From Thermoanaerobacterales bacterium UBA4880 (lineage in GTDB: Bacteria > Bacillota > Thermoanaerobacteria > Thermoanaerobacterales > UBA4877), in NCBI GenBank assembly GCA_002399285.1, contig DHDI01000014.1, positions 7,542 to 31,046 of the forward strand: a DNA stretch of 23,505 bases, written 5' to 3'. The translations under genes were made by a program, and so were the position numbers. Under the pieces are notes generated by a model. That model searched no databases, had not been told where the DNA came from, and worked only from the letters and a program-made list of their open reading frames with translations. This document shows positions 15,129-23,135 of this stretch, piece by piece; the first letter of the stretch is position 1; each line of letters starts with the position of its first letter.

Positions 15129-15956
15129 ATGATAATAAACCACAACATAGCTGCCCTAAACACATACAGGCAGTTAACAGTAAACAATTCCAACACACAG
15201 AAGTCTCTTGAGAAGCTGTCCTCAGGCTTAAGGATCAACCGCGCAGGCGACGATGCCGCAGGCCTGGCTATATCCGAGAAGATGAGATCGCAGGTAAGAG
15301 GTTTGGATCAGGCCACGAGGAATGCTCAGGACGGCATATCCCTGATACAGACCGCAGAAGGCGCTTTAAATGAGACGCACAGCATACTGCAGAGAATGAG
15401 AGAGTTAGTCGACCAGGCGGCTACTGACACAAACGGTGGCGATGATAGGGAAAGTATAGGTAAGGAAATTACTCAGTTGCAAGATGAAATTACAAGAATA
15501 TCAAATCAAACAGAATTCAACAAAAAGACCCTGCTAAATGGATCTTTTGCCACTTCAGAATTGAACTTCCAGATAGGCGCCAATGCAAAGCAGTTCATAA
15601 GCTTAAATATCGGCACAATGAATGCTTCTGCACTTGGAGTTGCCACAATAAAAGTCGCAACTGGCATGACCGCTACCACAATATCCGCGCAACTTACAAC
15701 TATTGATCAAGCAATCACCAAGGTATCCAATCAGAGAGCTGACCTTGGCGCCGTACAGAATCGTCTCGAGCATACTATAAACAACCTGTCGACTGCTTCA
15801 GAGAATCTGTCGGCTGCAGAGTCCCGTATCAGAGACACGGACATGGCCAAAGAGATGATGGACTTCACAAAGAACAACATACTCCAGCAGGCCGCTACAG
15901 CTATGCTGGCGCAGGCCAATGCACAGCCTCAGACAGTGCTTCAGCTGTTAAAGTAA
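15129..15956 (+). CDS. hag: Flagellin
   Basis: Filament subunit of 275 residues, secreted by the flagellar export apparatus. The N-terminal D0/D1 part reads MIINHNIAALNTYRQL, LEKLSSGLRINRAGDDAAGLAISEKMR. The C-terminal part has LGAVQNRLEHTINNLS, RIRDTDMAKEMMDFTKNNIL, and ends in AQPQTVLQLLK. The central variable region is only a short Ser/Thr/Ala-rich stretch, so this is a compact flagellin. ATG 15129 has a perfect AAGGAGG; an in-frame ATG at 15087 would add residues unlike any flagellin and lies inside the regulatory hairpin. Downstream glycosyltransferase and sugar genes suggest it is glycosylated. Confidence 0.97.
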   Translation: MIINHNIAALNTYRQLTVNNSNTQKSLEKLSSGLRINRAGDDAAGLAISEKMRSQVRGLDQATRNAQDGISLIQTAEGALNETHSILQRMRELVDQAATDTNGGDDRESIGKEITQLQDEITRISNQTEFNKKTLLNGSFATSELNFQIGANAKQFISLNIGTMNASALGVATIKVATGMTATTISAQLTTIDQAITKVSNQRADLGAVQNRLEHTINNLSTASENLSAAESRIRDTDMAKEMMDFTKNNILQQAATAMLAQANAQPQTVLQLLK

Positions 15957-15968
15957 TAGAAAACTTCT

Positions 15969-16002
15969 TATAAAACCGGCCGGATATCCGGCCGGTTTTA
16001 TA
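15969..16002. terminator. Perfect 34-bp palindrome, flagellin terminator
   Basis: The 17-base left arm begins TATAAAACCGGCCGG and ends at 15985; the right arm is its exact reverse complement, 15986-16002. On RNA this gives a very stable hairpin ending in UUUUAUA, symmetrical for both strands. It probably ends most flagellin transcripts while allowing some read-through into the glycosylation genes, for which no separate promoter is evident. Confidence 0.75.
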
Positions 16003-16026
16003 CTTTACAATATTGGGGGATGGAAA

Positions 16027-16392
16027 ATGGCAGACAACAAATTCACCGATACATATAAAGAACTGACGTCATATCTTCCGAAATTAACGGATGGTATCAG
16101 CCTCTGTTGTGACTCCCTCCGGAACGGAGACATAAATAAAGGCACGACTCTACTAAGCGGCATATTGGACGGCATAGGCTGGGTACTGGATGCAGCCGTA
16201 CTGACCGAGCCCCTTAATAATATACATATTGATATACAAGGGATGAACGATACTCTGAGCGGTCTGCTCAATGCCATACAGACCGGGGATTACATATTGA
16301 CCGCAGATATGTTAGAATATGAAATAGCGCCTATTCTTACCTCCTTTATGGATAATGCAAAAAATAAACCGGGTGATAGGTATGACGGATAG
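16027..16392 (+). CDS. Small helical protein of unknown function in the flagellin-MAF operon
   Basis: 121 residues, not recognised. It looks wholly alpha-helical (patterns such as YKELTSYLPKLTDGISLCCDSL and LNNIHIDIQGMNDTLSGLLNAI), with no signal peptide, no membrane segment and a Cys pair at LCCDS. The repeated heptad-like spacing suggests a helical bundle. GGGGGA lies before ATG 16027, and the end overlaps the next gene, so it is co-translated with the MAF glycosyltransferase. Size, fold class and position would suit a chaperone or adaptor for flagellin or for MAF, but that is inference from context alone. Confidence 0.75.
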   Translation: MADNKFTDTYKELTSYLPKLTDGISLCCDSLRNGDINKGTTLLSGILDGIGWVLDAAVLTEPLNNIHIDIQGMNDTLSGLLNAIQTGDYILTADMLEYEIAPILTSFMDNAKNKPGDRYDG

Positions 16393-18172
16393 TCCTATAA
16401 TTTCTATAGTGCCATCCAAAAAGGGCGCTGAAACCGCCCTAGTAAACATCAATGGCAGAGACTTTTACATACACAGCTCCTACGACCCAATAGCGGAGGC
16501 CAAAAGATGGGCGGCCGGGGTAGATCTGCAAAAATCCACAGTCTACGTGGTATACGGCTTAGGGCTGGGATATCACATTGACGAGTTGTTCAGACTAACA
16601 GACGATTCATCCAAAATCATAGTAATAGAGCCTTTAAAGGAATTCATAGATATATTTTATAAAAGAACAAGTATCGATCGTACTGATCTTGGAATAAAAG
16701 TGATCGTTCAATACATGGCGTCTAAATCTGAAATGTATGACTTCCTGTTCAGCGTAATACCGCAGGATTCTTTTGAAAACGTCTCTTTCTCTGTATTCGG
16801 CCAATCCTCTAATCTTTTCAGAGAGGAGTACGGTGATTTTATAGAGGCATTCAAAGAGTGTATAAATGCTAAAAGCATAAACAGGAACACGTCGCTCTAT
16901 TTTGCCGAGCAGTGGCAGAAAAACGTCATAGAAAACCTTCCTGGGGTAATAGACTCGGTGCCATTTAAGGGCTTGATTGATATGTTCAAAGGAAAGCCTG
17001 GAATAATAATTTCTGCGGGCCCCTCTTTGGATAAAAACATAGAACTACTTAAGGAAGCCAAAGACAGAGCTGTGCTCGTGGCAGTGGGAACGTCGGTCAA
17101 GGCCCTTTTGAAGCATGATATCCAGCCGGATTTTGTGCTTTCCATTGACGGAGGAGAGCCTAACTACAGGCACTTTAAAGACGTAAGCATCGACTGTCCT
17201 CTGGTATATGACCTCTATCTGCATCCAAAGATTGTTGAAGAGTATAAAGGACCCAAAATAATCTCCTTTTCCACTTGCCCACATACCCTCTGGATAGCGG
17301 AAAGCCTTGGGCAGGACTTTGGCTTGATAAATGCCGGACCCACGGTGGCAAACATGGCATTTGACTTCATAAGACAGCTGGGGTGTGATCCCATAGTATT
17401 CGTCGGGCAGGACCTGGCCTATACCGACAGCAAGACCCACGCTAACGGCACGACTTACGAAGGACAGCGCGTGGAAAATACCGACGGCAAAAATTATATC
17501 TATCTGGATGACGTATATGGGAATAAGGTACTGTCCAGCAAGGTCTTCCTATCCTTTAAGACATGGTTTGAAGACCAGATATATCAGCATCCCGGCAGGA
17601 CATACATAGATGCCACCGAAGGCGGCGCCCGCATTAAAGGTACCGAAATAATGACACTGAGAGATGTAATTGACAAATACTGCATCGACAATATTAATGT
17701 AAAAGAAATAATCAATAAATATATACATGGCTTCGCAGGCTACAAAAAGGATGACATAGATAAATTAGCCGGCAGCCTGCACAACGTGCAGAAACAAATA
17801 GAAAAACTGCAGAAGCTGTGTAAGCGCGGCGAGAAATTTTCAAAAAGACTTCTCGACGTATATCAAAAAGATATAGGCTATGACACAAATAAACTCCTTA
17901 AAGACCTTGACGAAATCGACGGTGAAATAAAGGAATATCAGGATGGGCTCGGATTTATATCCATAATGCTTCAGTTGGTTTCCTTTAAGGTATTAAAAGG
18001 ATTTGAGCCAAAAGAAAACGAGACCGAAAAAGAAAAGGGCATACGTATATCAAACATGTCCTATGCCCTTTATTATGGCATATTAGCAACTATAAATGAG
18101 ATCCAGCCTCTGTTTAAAAAATGCATATCCGATATTGAAACAAGATACGCGGAAGAAGGGGAGCCTATATGA
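16382..18172 (+). CDS. Motility accessory factor (MAF/DUF115) flagellin glycosyltransferase
   Basis: 596 residues from ATG 16382, which follows GGTGAT and overlaps the upstream gene; a longer in-frame start at 16355 is not supported by a ribosome site. The central DUF115 domain (about residues 200-380) contains KPGIIISAGPSLDKNIELL, VAVGTSVKALLKHDIQPDFVLSIDG and NAGPTVANMAFDFIRQLGCDPIVFVGQDLAY, all typical of MAF proteins. The N-terminal part (VYVVYGLGLGYHIDEL) and a helical C-terminal tail complete the family layout. MAF proteins transfer pseudaminic or legionaminic acid to flagellin Ser/Thr residues in the cytosol. Its place between flagellin and the sugar genes agrees. Stop and next start overlap as ATGA. 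Confidence 0.9.
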   Translation: MTDSPIISIVPSKKGAETALVNINGRDFYIHSSYDPIAEAKRWAAGVDLQKSTVYVVYGLGLGYHIDELFRLTDDSSKIIVIEPLKEFIDIFYKRTSIDRTDLGIKVIVQYMASKSEMYDFLFSVIPQDSFENVSFSVFGQSSNLFREEYGDFIEAFKECINAKSINRNTSLYFAEQWQKNVIENLPGVIDSVPFKGLIDMFKGKPGIIISAGPSLDKNIELLKEAKDRAVLVAVGTSVKALLKHDIQPDFVLSIDGGEPNYRHFKDVSIDCPLVYDLYLHPKIVEEYKGPKIISFSTCPHTLWIAESLGQDFGLINAGPTVANMAFDFIRQLGCDPIVFVGQDLAYTDSKTHANGTTYEGQRVENTDGKNYIYLDDVYGNKVLSSKVFLSFKTWFEDQIYQHPGRTYIDATEGGARIKGTEIMTLRDVIDKYCIDNINVKEIINKYIHGFAGYKKDDIDKLAGSLHNVQKQIEKLQKLCKRGEKFSKRLLDVYQKDIGYDTNKLLKDLDEIDGEIKEYQDGLGFISIMLQLVSFKVLKGFEPKENETEKEKGIRISNMSYALYYGILATINEIQPLFKKCISDIETRYAEEGEPI

Positions 18173-19182
18173 CCAATATTTTTCGCGGCAAATCCATATT
18201 AATAACCGGGGGCACGGGGACAATCGGCAGCCATCTCGTCGGCAGCCTGCTTGAGCAGGACCCCAAAGTGATCAGGATATACAGCCGGGATGAATATAAA
18301 CAATATCTGATGCAGCAAAAATACGACGTCAATCCACGGTTAAGATTTCTGCTCGGGGACGTCAGGGAAAAACAGCGGCTGCAGCGCGCTATGGAGAACA
18401 TTGACATAGTATTTCACACGGCGGCTTTAAAACATGTACCCGCATGTGAATATAATCCGTTTGAAGCTGTAAAGACCAATGTACTCGGAACTGAGAACGT
18501 AATAGAATGCGCACTGGAATCAAATTGTGAAAGGGTCATATATACGAGCTCCGATAAATCCATAAATCCGACAAACACAATGGGTGCGACCAAGCTGCTG
18601 GCCGAGAGGCTGATATCCGCAGCGGACTATCATAAGGGAAAAGCGCGCACTATATTCTGCGCCGTAAGATTCGGCAATGTAATGGGTTCGAGAGGTTCGG
18701 TAATACCCTTATTCAAAGAACAGATCCTGCAGGATAAATGCATAACCGTGACCCATCCCGACATGACGAGGTTCATGATGTCCATCGGACAAGCAGTAAG
18801 CCTGACCATGTCGGCTGCAGAAAAAGCGCAGGGAGGAGAAATATTTATCCTGAAGATGCCCGTCCTAAGGCTGGATGATCTCGTCGACACAGTGATCGGT
18901 ATTGTGGCAGATAAATATAAAATTCCCAAGTCGGAAATTCGTACAAAATATATAGGCCTCCGGCCGGGTGAAAAGATGTACGAAGAACTTATGACAAGAT
19001 TAGAAGCTAAAAACGCCAGGGAGTTTGACGACATGTTTGCAGTACAGCCCATGACGTCCGGCTGTATGCACGAATATGAAGGAGCCAAAAATGCGGAGGA
19101 AAAAGACTATACATCTGACGATTACTTACCGCTTTCTAAAGATGAGATCAAGGATTTAATATTAAAAGAACAGATCATATAG
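18169..19182 (+). CDS. UDP-GlcNAc 4,6-dehydratase, PseB/CapD-like SDR
   Basis: Extended short-chain dehydrogenase (337 residues) likely to do the first step from UDP-GlcNAc. The Rossmann motif is ITGGTGTIGSH (12-22), and HTAALKHVPACEYNPFEAVKTNV is typical of the PseB/FlaA1/CapD group. The active site reads SSDKSINPTNTMGATK: Asp129 and Lys130 as in these dehydratases, but the usual Tyr of YxxxK is Met138, the Ser-Met-Lys triad described for WbpM. C-terminal GLRPGEKMYEELMT is a group hallmark. It overlaps the MAF gene by four bases. PseB function and the Pal or Pen role of the two-enzyme Bacillus route both remain possible. Confidence 0.87.
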   Translation: MTNIFRGKSILITGGTGTIGSHLVGSLLEQDPKVIRIYSRDEYKQYLMQQKYDVNPRLRFLLGDVREKQRLQRAMENIDIVFHTAALKHVPACEYNPFEAVKTNVLGTENVIECALESNCERVIYTSSDKSINPTNTMGATKLLAERLISAADYHKGKARTIFCAVRFGNVMGSRGSVIPLFKEQILQDKCITVTHPDMTRFMMSIGQAVSLTMSAAEKAQGGEIFILKMPVLRLDDLVDTVIGIVADKYKIPKSEIRTKYIGLRPGEKMYEELMTRLEAKNAREFDDMFAVQPMTSGCMHEYEGAKNAEEKDYTSDDYLPLSKDEIKDLILKEQII

Positions 19183-19192
19183 GAGGAAACAG

Positions 19193-20149
19193 ATGAGCAT
19201 ACTTGTGACCGGCGGCGCAGGATTTATTGGAAGATGGCTTGTAAAACAGCTTTTGGAAGACGGATATGATGTAATCGTCCTTGATGATTTTTCCAACGGC
19301 AGTTTGGAAAATATAAGTGAATTTAAGAACAATCCACATTTCCAATTTATAAAGGGCGACATAAAAGATGCTGAGTTATTAAGCAATGTTTTTAACAAGG
19401 ATTTATCCCATTGCTTCCATCTTGCCGCTGATATAGTAGTTCAGCAAAGCATCGATGATCCGAAAAAGGTATTTGAAAATGATGTGACCGGTACCTTCAA
19501 TATTCTGGAGCAGTGCAAAAGCCACTTCACCAAATTGATCTTTATGAGTACATGTATGGTTTATGACAAAGCAGCCGATAAAGACGGCATTGATGAAAAT
19601 CATCCGGCTAAACCGGCATCACCCTATGCCGGCGCTAAAATAGCGGCCGAAAACATGGTATTATCGTATTACTACACATATAACCTTCCGGTTGTAATAG
19701 TAAGACCTTTCAATACATATGGTCCCTTCCAGAAGTCTGACGGAGAGGGCGGGGTCGTTTCAATCTTTATAAACAATTACCTTAACAAGCTTTCGCTGAA
19801 AATTTATGGCACGGGAAATCAGACCAGGGATCTGCTCTATGTGGAAGACTGTGCGGCCTTTCTGATAAAAGCAGGCTTTAACGACAAGGCAAACGGCGAA
19901 ATAATCAATGCCGGTACGGGTGCTGATATTTCCATAAACGATCTTGCATACCTCATCTCCAAAGACAAAGATATGATAGAACATATTCCGCATATTCACC
20001 CTCAAAGCGAGATAATGAAACTCAGATGCGACTCCGGTAAGGCAAAAAAGTTGTTGGACTGGTCCCCTGAGGTGTCTTTGGATGAAGGCATAAAAAAGAC
20101 GAGAGATTGGATTAAAACGAAACTGGAACAAGGTGAAGAACATGAATGA
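19193..20149 (+). CDS. NAD-dependent epimerase/dehydratase family SDR
   Basis: GalE-like extended SDR (318 residues). The cofactor site is VTGGAGFIG (5-13), followed by VLDDFSNGS and LKIYGTGNQTRDLLYVEDCA, which belong to nucleotide-sugar epimerases. The catalytic set is Ser119/Thr120, Tyr145 and Lys149 (SPYAGAK). The Asp-Glu pair that follows Thr in 4,6-dehydratases is Cys-Met here, so a simple 4,6-dehydration is unlikely. AGGAGG overlaps the previous stop. As a second SDR before the aminotransferase it recalls the Pen/Pal pair of Bacillus thuringiensis, where two SDRs are needed to make UDP-4-keto-6-deoxy-L-AltNAc; it could also serve an unrelated sugar. Exact substrate unknown. Confidence 0.8.
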   Translation: MSILVTGGAGFIGRWLVKQLLEDGYDVIVLDDFSNGSLENISEFKNNPHFQFIKGDIKDAELLSNVFNKDLSHCFHLAADIVVQQSIDDPKKVFENDVTGTFNILEQCKSHFTKLIFMSTCMVYDKAADKDGIDENHPAKPASPYAGAKIAAENMVLSYYYTYNLPVVIVRPFNTYGPFQKSDGEGGVVSIFINNYLNKLSLKIYGTGNQTRDLLYVEDCAAFLIKAGFNDKANGEIINAGTGADISINDLAYLISKDKDMIEHIPHIHPQSEIMKLRCDSGKAKKLLDWSPEVSLDEGIKKTRDWIKTKLEQGEEHE

Positions 20150-21332
20150 ACTGGCCATTTTAGGCGGTAAACCTACAAGAGAAAAATACCTGCCGTACGG
20201 GCATCAGTGGATAGATAGCGACGATATTAACGCAGTCACAGCGGCCCTTAAGCGTGATTTTATAACCACTGGGCCTACAATAGAGGAATTTGAAAGTACG
20301 GTTGCACATTATACGGATACAAAATATGCCGTTGCCGTATCTAACGGCACTGCCGCTCTTCATGCAGCATGCTTTGCCGCAGGCATAGGCCCGGGCGACG
20401 AGGTCGTAGTAACTCCCCTCACCTTTGCCGCATCGGCTAACTGCATACTCTACTGCGGAGGGCATCCCGTTTTTGCCGACATTGATAAGAAGACGTATAA
20501 TATTGACCCGGAAGAAATAGAAAAATTGATTACAGACAAAACCAAGGCTATAATCCCGGTTCACTTTACAGGCCAGCCTGCAGAAATTGACAGTATCAAT
20601 GAAATAGCAAGGAAGCATGATCTTACGGTAATATCTGACGGAGCCCATGTTCTGGGAGCCGAATACAAGGGTAAAATGGTCGGGCACCAAACCGACATGA
20701 CAACTTTGAGTTTTCATCCGGTAAAACATATTACCACCGGCGAGGGCGGCATGATACTTACCGATGATGAAAACTACTATAAAAGACTTAAAATATTCAG
20801 AAACCACGGCATAACAAAGGATAAACATGAAATGCACAGCTATGAAGGCCCATGGTTCTATGAACAGCAGTATCTCGGCTATAACTACAGAATGACAGAC
20901 ATACAGGCGGCGCTGGGCATAAGCCAGATGAACAAACTGGATAAATTCCTTGACCTGCGCAGAAAATATGTAGAAATGTATAATGAAGCCTTTTGCGAAA
21001 TGCAAGAGTTAACTATCCCCTATCAACTGCCCTATGTAAATTCCAGCTGGCACATATATGTCCTCCAGCTTAATTTGGAAATGCTGAATTCAACCAGGCG
21101 TGAAATCTATGAAGCACTGGAAAAAGAAAATATAGGAGTCAATGTGCACTATATACCGGTTTACTATCATCCCTATTACAGACAAATGGGATATGAAAAA
21201 GGTATATGTCCCAACGCCGAGTATATATACCAAAGGATAATAACATTGCCATTATTCCCCCGGATGAGCGAAGGCGACGTAAACGACGTCATAAGGGCAG
21301 TAAAAAAGGTCATCAATTATTACAAAAGGTAA
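20142..21332 (+). CDS. PLP-dependent sugar aminotransferase (PseC/SpsC-like)
   Basis: DegT/DnrJ/EryC1/StrS-family enzyme (396 residues) that adds an amino group to a UDP-4-keto-6-deoxy sugar. The cofactor Lys is Lys195 in SFHPVKHITTGEGGM and the ring-N Asp is Asp166 in ISDGAHVLGAEY. SNGTAALHAACFAAGIGPGDEVVVTPLTF and LGYNYRMTDIQAALG are family signatures; ASANCILYCGGHPVFADID is close to PseC. ATG 20142 lies 5 bases after AAGGTGA and overlaps the previous stop by 8 bases; a GTG at 20133 would include the ribosome site. It probably makes UDP-4-amino-4,6-dideoxy-L-AltNAc for pseudaminic acid, though a legionaminic route cannot be ruled out. Confidence 0.92.
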   Translation: MNELAILGGKPTREKYLPYGHQWIDSDDINAVTAALKRDFITTGPTIEEFESTVAHYTDTKYAVAVSNGTAALHAACFAAGIGPGDEVVVTPLTFAASANCILYCGGHPVFADIDKKTYNIDPEEIEKLITDKTKAIIPVHFTGQPAEIDSINEIARKHDLTVISDGAHVLGAEYKGKMVGHQTDMTTLSFHPVKHITTGEGGMILTDDENYYKRLKIFRNHGITKDKHEMHSYEGPWFYEQQYLGYNYRMTDIQAALGISQMNKLDKFLDLRRKYVEMYNEAFCEMQELTIPYQLPYVNSSWHIYVLQLNLEMLNSTRREIYEALEKENIGVNVHYIPVYYHPYYRQMGYEKGICPNAEYIYQRIITLPLFPRMSEGDVNDVIRAVKKVINYYKR

Positions 21333-21347
21333 AATGGGTGCGTATAT

Positions 21348-22094
21348 ATGAAAAAAACTGCGATCATTCAAGCAAGGATGAGTTCTACAAGATTACCCGG
21401 AAAAGTAATGAAAACGTTAATAGACAGGCCGCTTATAGAACATGTAATAAGCAGGGTAAAAGCAGCAAAACAGGTGGATGAAATAGTTTTGGCAACCACA
21501 ATTGAGGAAAAAGACGATGTACTCGTTAATGAAGCAGAGACAATGCAAATCCCATGGTTCAGAGGCAGCAGGGACGACGTGCTGTCCCGTTACTATCATG
21601 CCGCAAAGGAAAGCAATGCGGATATAATCATAAGAATAACCTCGGATTGTCCAGTTATTGACCCGGAAGTAATTGATAAAATGCTGGATATCTTTATTAA
21701 AGAAAAAAACAGCGGCAATAATATTGATTATATTTCCAACACATTAAGCCGAACATTTCCCAGGGGTTTAGATGTGGAAGTTTTTACCTTTGATGCCCTC
21801 AAAAAGACTTACAGAAAGGCCACTCAGACCTACGAGAGAGAACATGTCACGCCCTATATATATCATAACCCCGATAAATTCGCTTTGAGGAATTATAGCA
21901 ATGACACCGACTTATCGGAATACAGGCTCACCGTTGATACATATGAAGACTTTATTTTGATCGAAGATATTTATAAAGCACTGTACAAGAGAACTAAAAT
22001 ATTTTTGTTGGACGACATAGTCAATTTTTTAGGGTCAAACCCTAGAATAGCAGAAATAAACAAAAATATTGTTCAAAAGAAACTGGGGGAATAA
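21348..22094 (+). CDS. SpsF-type cytidylyltransferase
   Basis: Nucleotidyltransferase of the CMP-sugar activating type (248 residues). The start, AIIQARMSSTRLPGKVM, is the nucleotide-binding loop of the SpsF family, followed by LIDRPLIEHVISRVKAA, FRGSRDDVLSRYYHAA and TSDCPVIDPEVIDKM, with GLDVEVFTFDAL and YEREHVTPYIYHNP further on. SpsF proteins occur in Bacillus spore-coat polysaccharide clusters and in pseudaminic acid clusters, where they make CMP-activated nonulosonic acid. It lies 15 bases after the aminotransferase, with a weak GGGTG ribosome site. Confidence 0.88.
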   Translation: MKKTAIIQARMSSTRLPGKVMKTLIDRPLIEHVISRVKAAKQVDEIVLATTIEEKDDVLVNEAETMQIPWFRGSRDDVLSRYYHAAKESNADIIIRITSDCPVIDPEVIDKMLDIFIKEKNSGNNIDYISNTLSRTFPRGLDVEVFTFDALKKTYRKATQTYEREHVTPYIYHNPDKFALRNYSNDTDLSEYRLTVDTYEDFILIEDIYKALYKRTKIFLLDDIVNFLGSNPRIAEINKNIVQKKLGE

Positions 22095-22098
22095 CAAG

Positions 22099-23130
22099 AT
22101 GAAGGATATCAGAATAGCTGATAAAACCATATCCGACTGCAGCCCATGCTTTGTTATCGCTGAAGCAGGCGCTAACCACAACAGGAACTTAAACATGGCA
22201 AAGGAGCTTATCGATGCAGCTAAAAAAGCCGGGGCCGATGCGGTTAAATTTCAGACTTATTCTGCCGAAAAACTTTATTCAAAAAAAACGCCTAAATTCG
22301 GATATCTTGGAGATCAAGATACATTTGATCTTATGAAAAGTATAGAACTTCCGAGAGAATGGCAGGCAGATCTGAAAAGATACTGTGATCAAAAAGATAT
22401 AATATTTATGTCCACACCCTTTGATTATCAAGCAATAGACGAACTTAACGATATAGGCGTACCTGCATTTAAAATAGCATCATTTGAAATAGTTGATCTC
22501 GAGCTTATCAAATATGCCGCAGGCAAAAATAAACCTATGATCATATCGACAGGCATGTCCAACATGGGCGATATAGAGGATGCCATACATACGATAAGGT
22601 CCGAAGGAAACGATGATATTATACTTCTCCACTGCAATTCCCTTTACCCCACCCCCGTAAACATAGTAAACCTGAGAGCAATAAATACCATGAGGGGCGC
22701 ATTTAAATTGCCCGTGGGGTTTTCCGATCATACACTGGGAATCACAATACCCATAGCTGCGGTTGCCATGGGAGCAAAGGTCATAGAAAAACATTTTACT
22801 CTTGACAGAACGCTGCCCGGCCCCGATCATCCATTTGCTTTGGAACCCGATGAATTAAAACAGATGGTCACTGCCATACGCAGTACGCAGGCTGCCATGG
22901 GAACCGGAATAAAGGAAAGGTCGCCGGAAGAAGAGGAAATGTATATAAAAGGGCGGAGAAGCATTATAGCGGCCTGTGATATACCCAGAGGCACCACAAT
23001 AACCAAGGAAATGCTAATTGTTAAGAGACCGGGTTATGGCATTCAGCCTAAATTTATAGATATTGTAGTAGGCAGAAAATCAAATACGGATATAGAAAAG
23101 GATGACATCATAACCTGGGAGATGATTTAA
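22099..23130 (+). CDS. Nonulosonic acid synthase (NeuB/SpsE/PseI family)
   Basis: 343 residues. The NeuB TIM-barrel domain (about 15-270) begins CFVIAEAGANHNRNLNMAKELIDAAKKAGADAVKFQTY and includes FMSTPFD, KIASFEIVDL, ISTGMS, LLHCNSLYPTP, GFSDHTLG and the metal-binding EKHFTLDR. The C-terminal SAF (antifreeze-like) domain is ARRSIIA..IPRGTTITKEML to the end. It condenses phosphoenolpyruvate with a 6-carbon diamino or N-acetyl sugar to give the 9-carbon acid; neighbours favour pseudaminic acid, so PseI is the best guess. ATG 22099 follows GGGGGA by 8 bases. Confidence 0.92.
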   Translation: MKDIRIADKTISDCSPCFVIAEAGANHNRNLNMAKELIDAAKKAGADAVKFQTYSAEKLYSKKTPKFGYLGDQDTFDLMKSIELPREWQADLKRYCDQKDIIFMSTPFDYQAIDELNDIGVPAFKIASFEIVDLELIKYAAGKNKPMIISTGMSNMGDIEDAIHTIRSEGNDDIILLHCNSLYPTPVNIVNLRAINTMRGAFKLPVGFSDHTLGITIPIAAVAMGAKVIEKHFTLDRTLPGPDHPFALEPDELKQMVTAIRSTQAAMGTGIKERSPEEEEMYIKGRRSIIAACDIPRGTTITKEMLIVKRPGYGIQPKFIDIVVGRKSNTDIEKDDIITWEMI

Positions 23131-23135
23131 AACTT

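Noticed and set aside
20160..21005. Minus-strand open frame of 281 codons
   Set aside because: Antisense shadow of the aminotransferase, whose sense frame is unmistakable.
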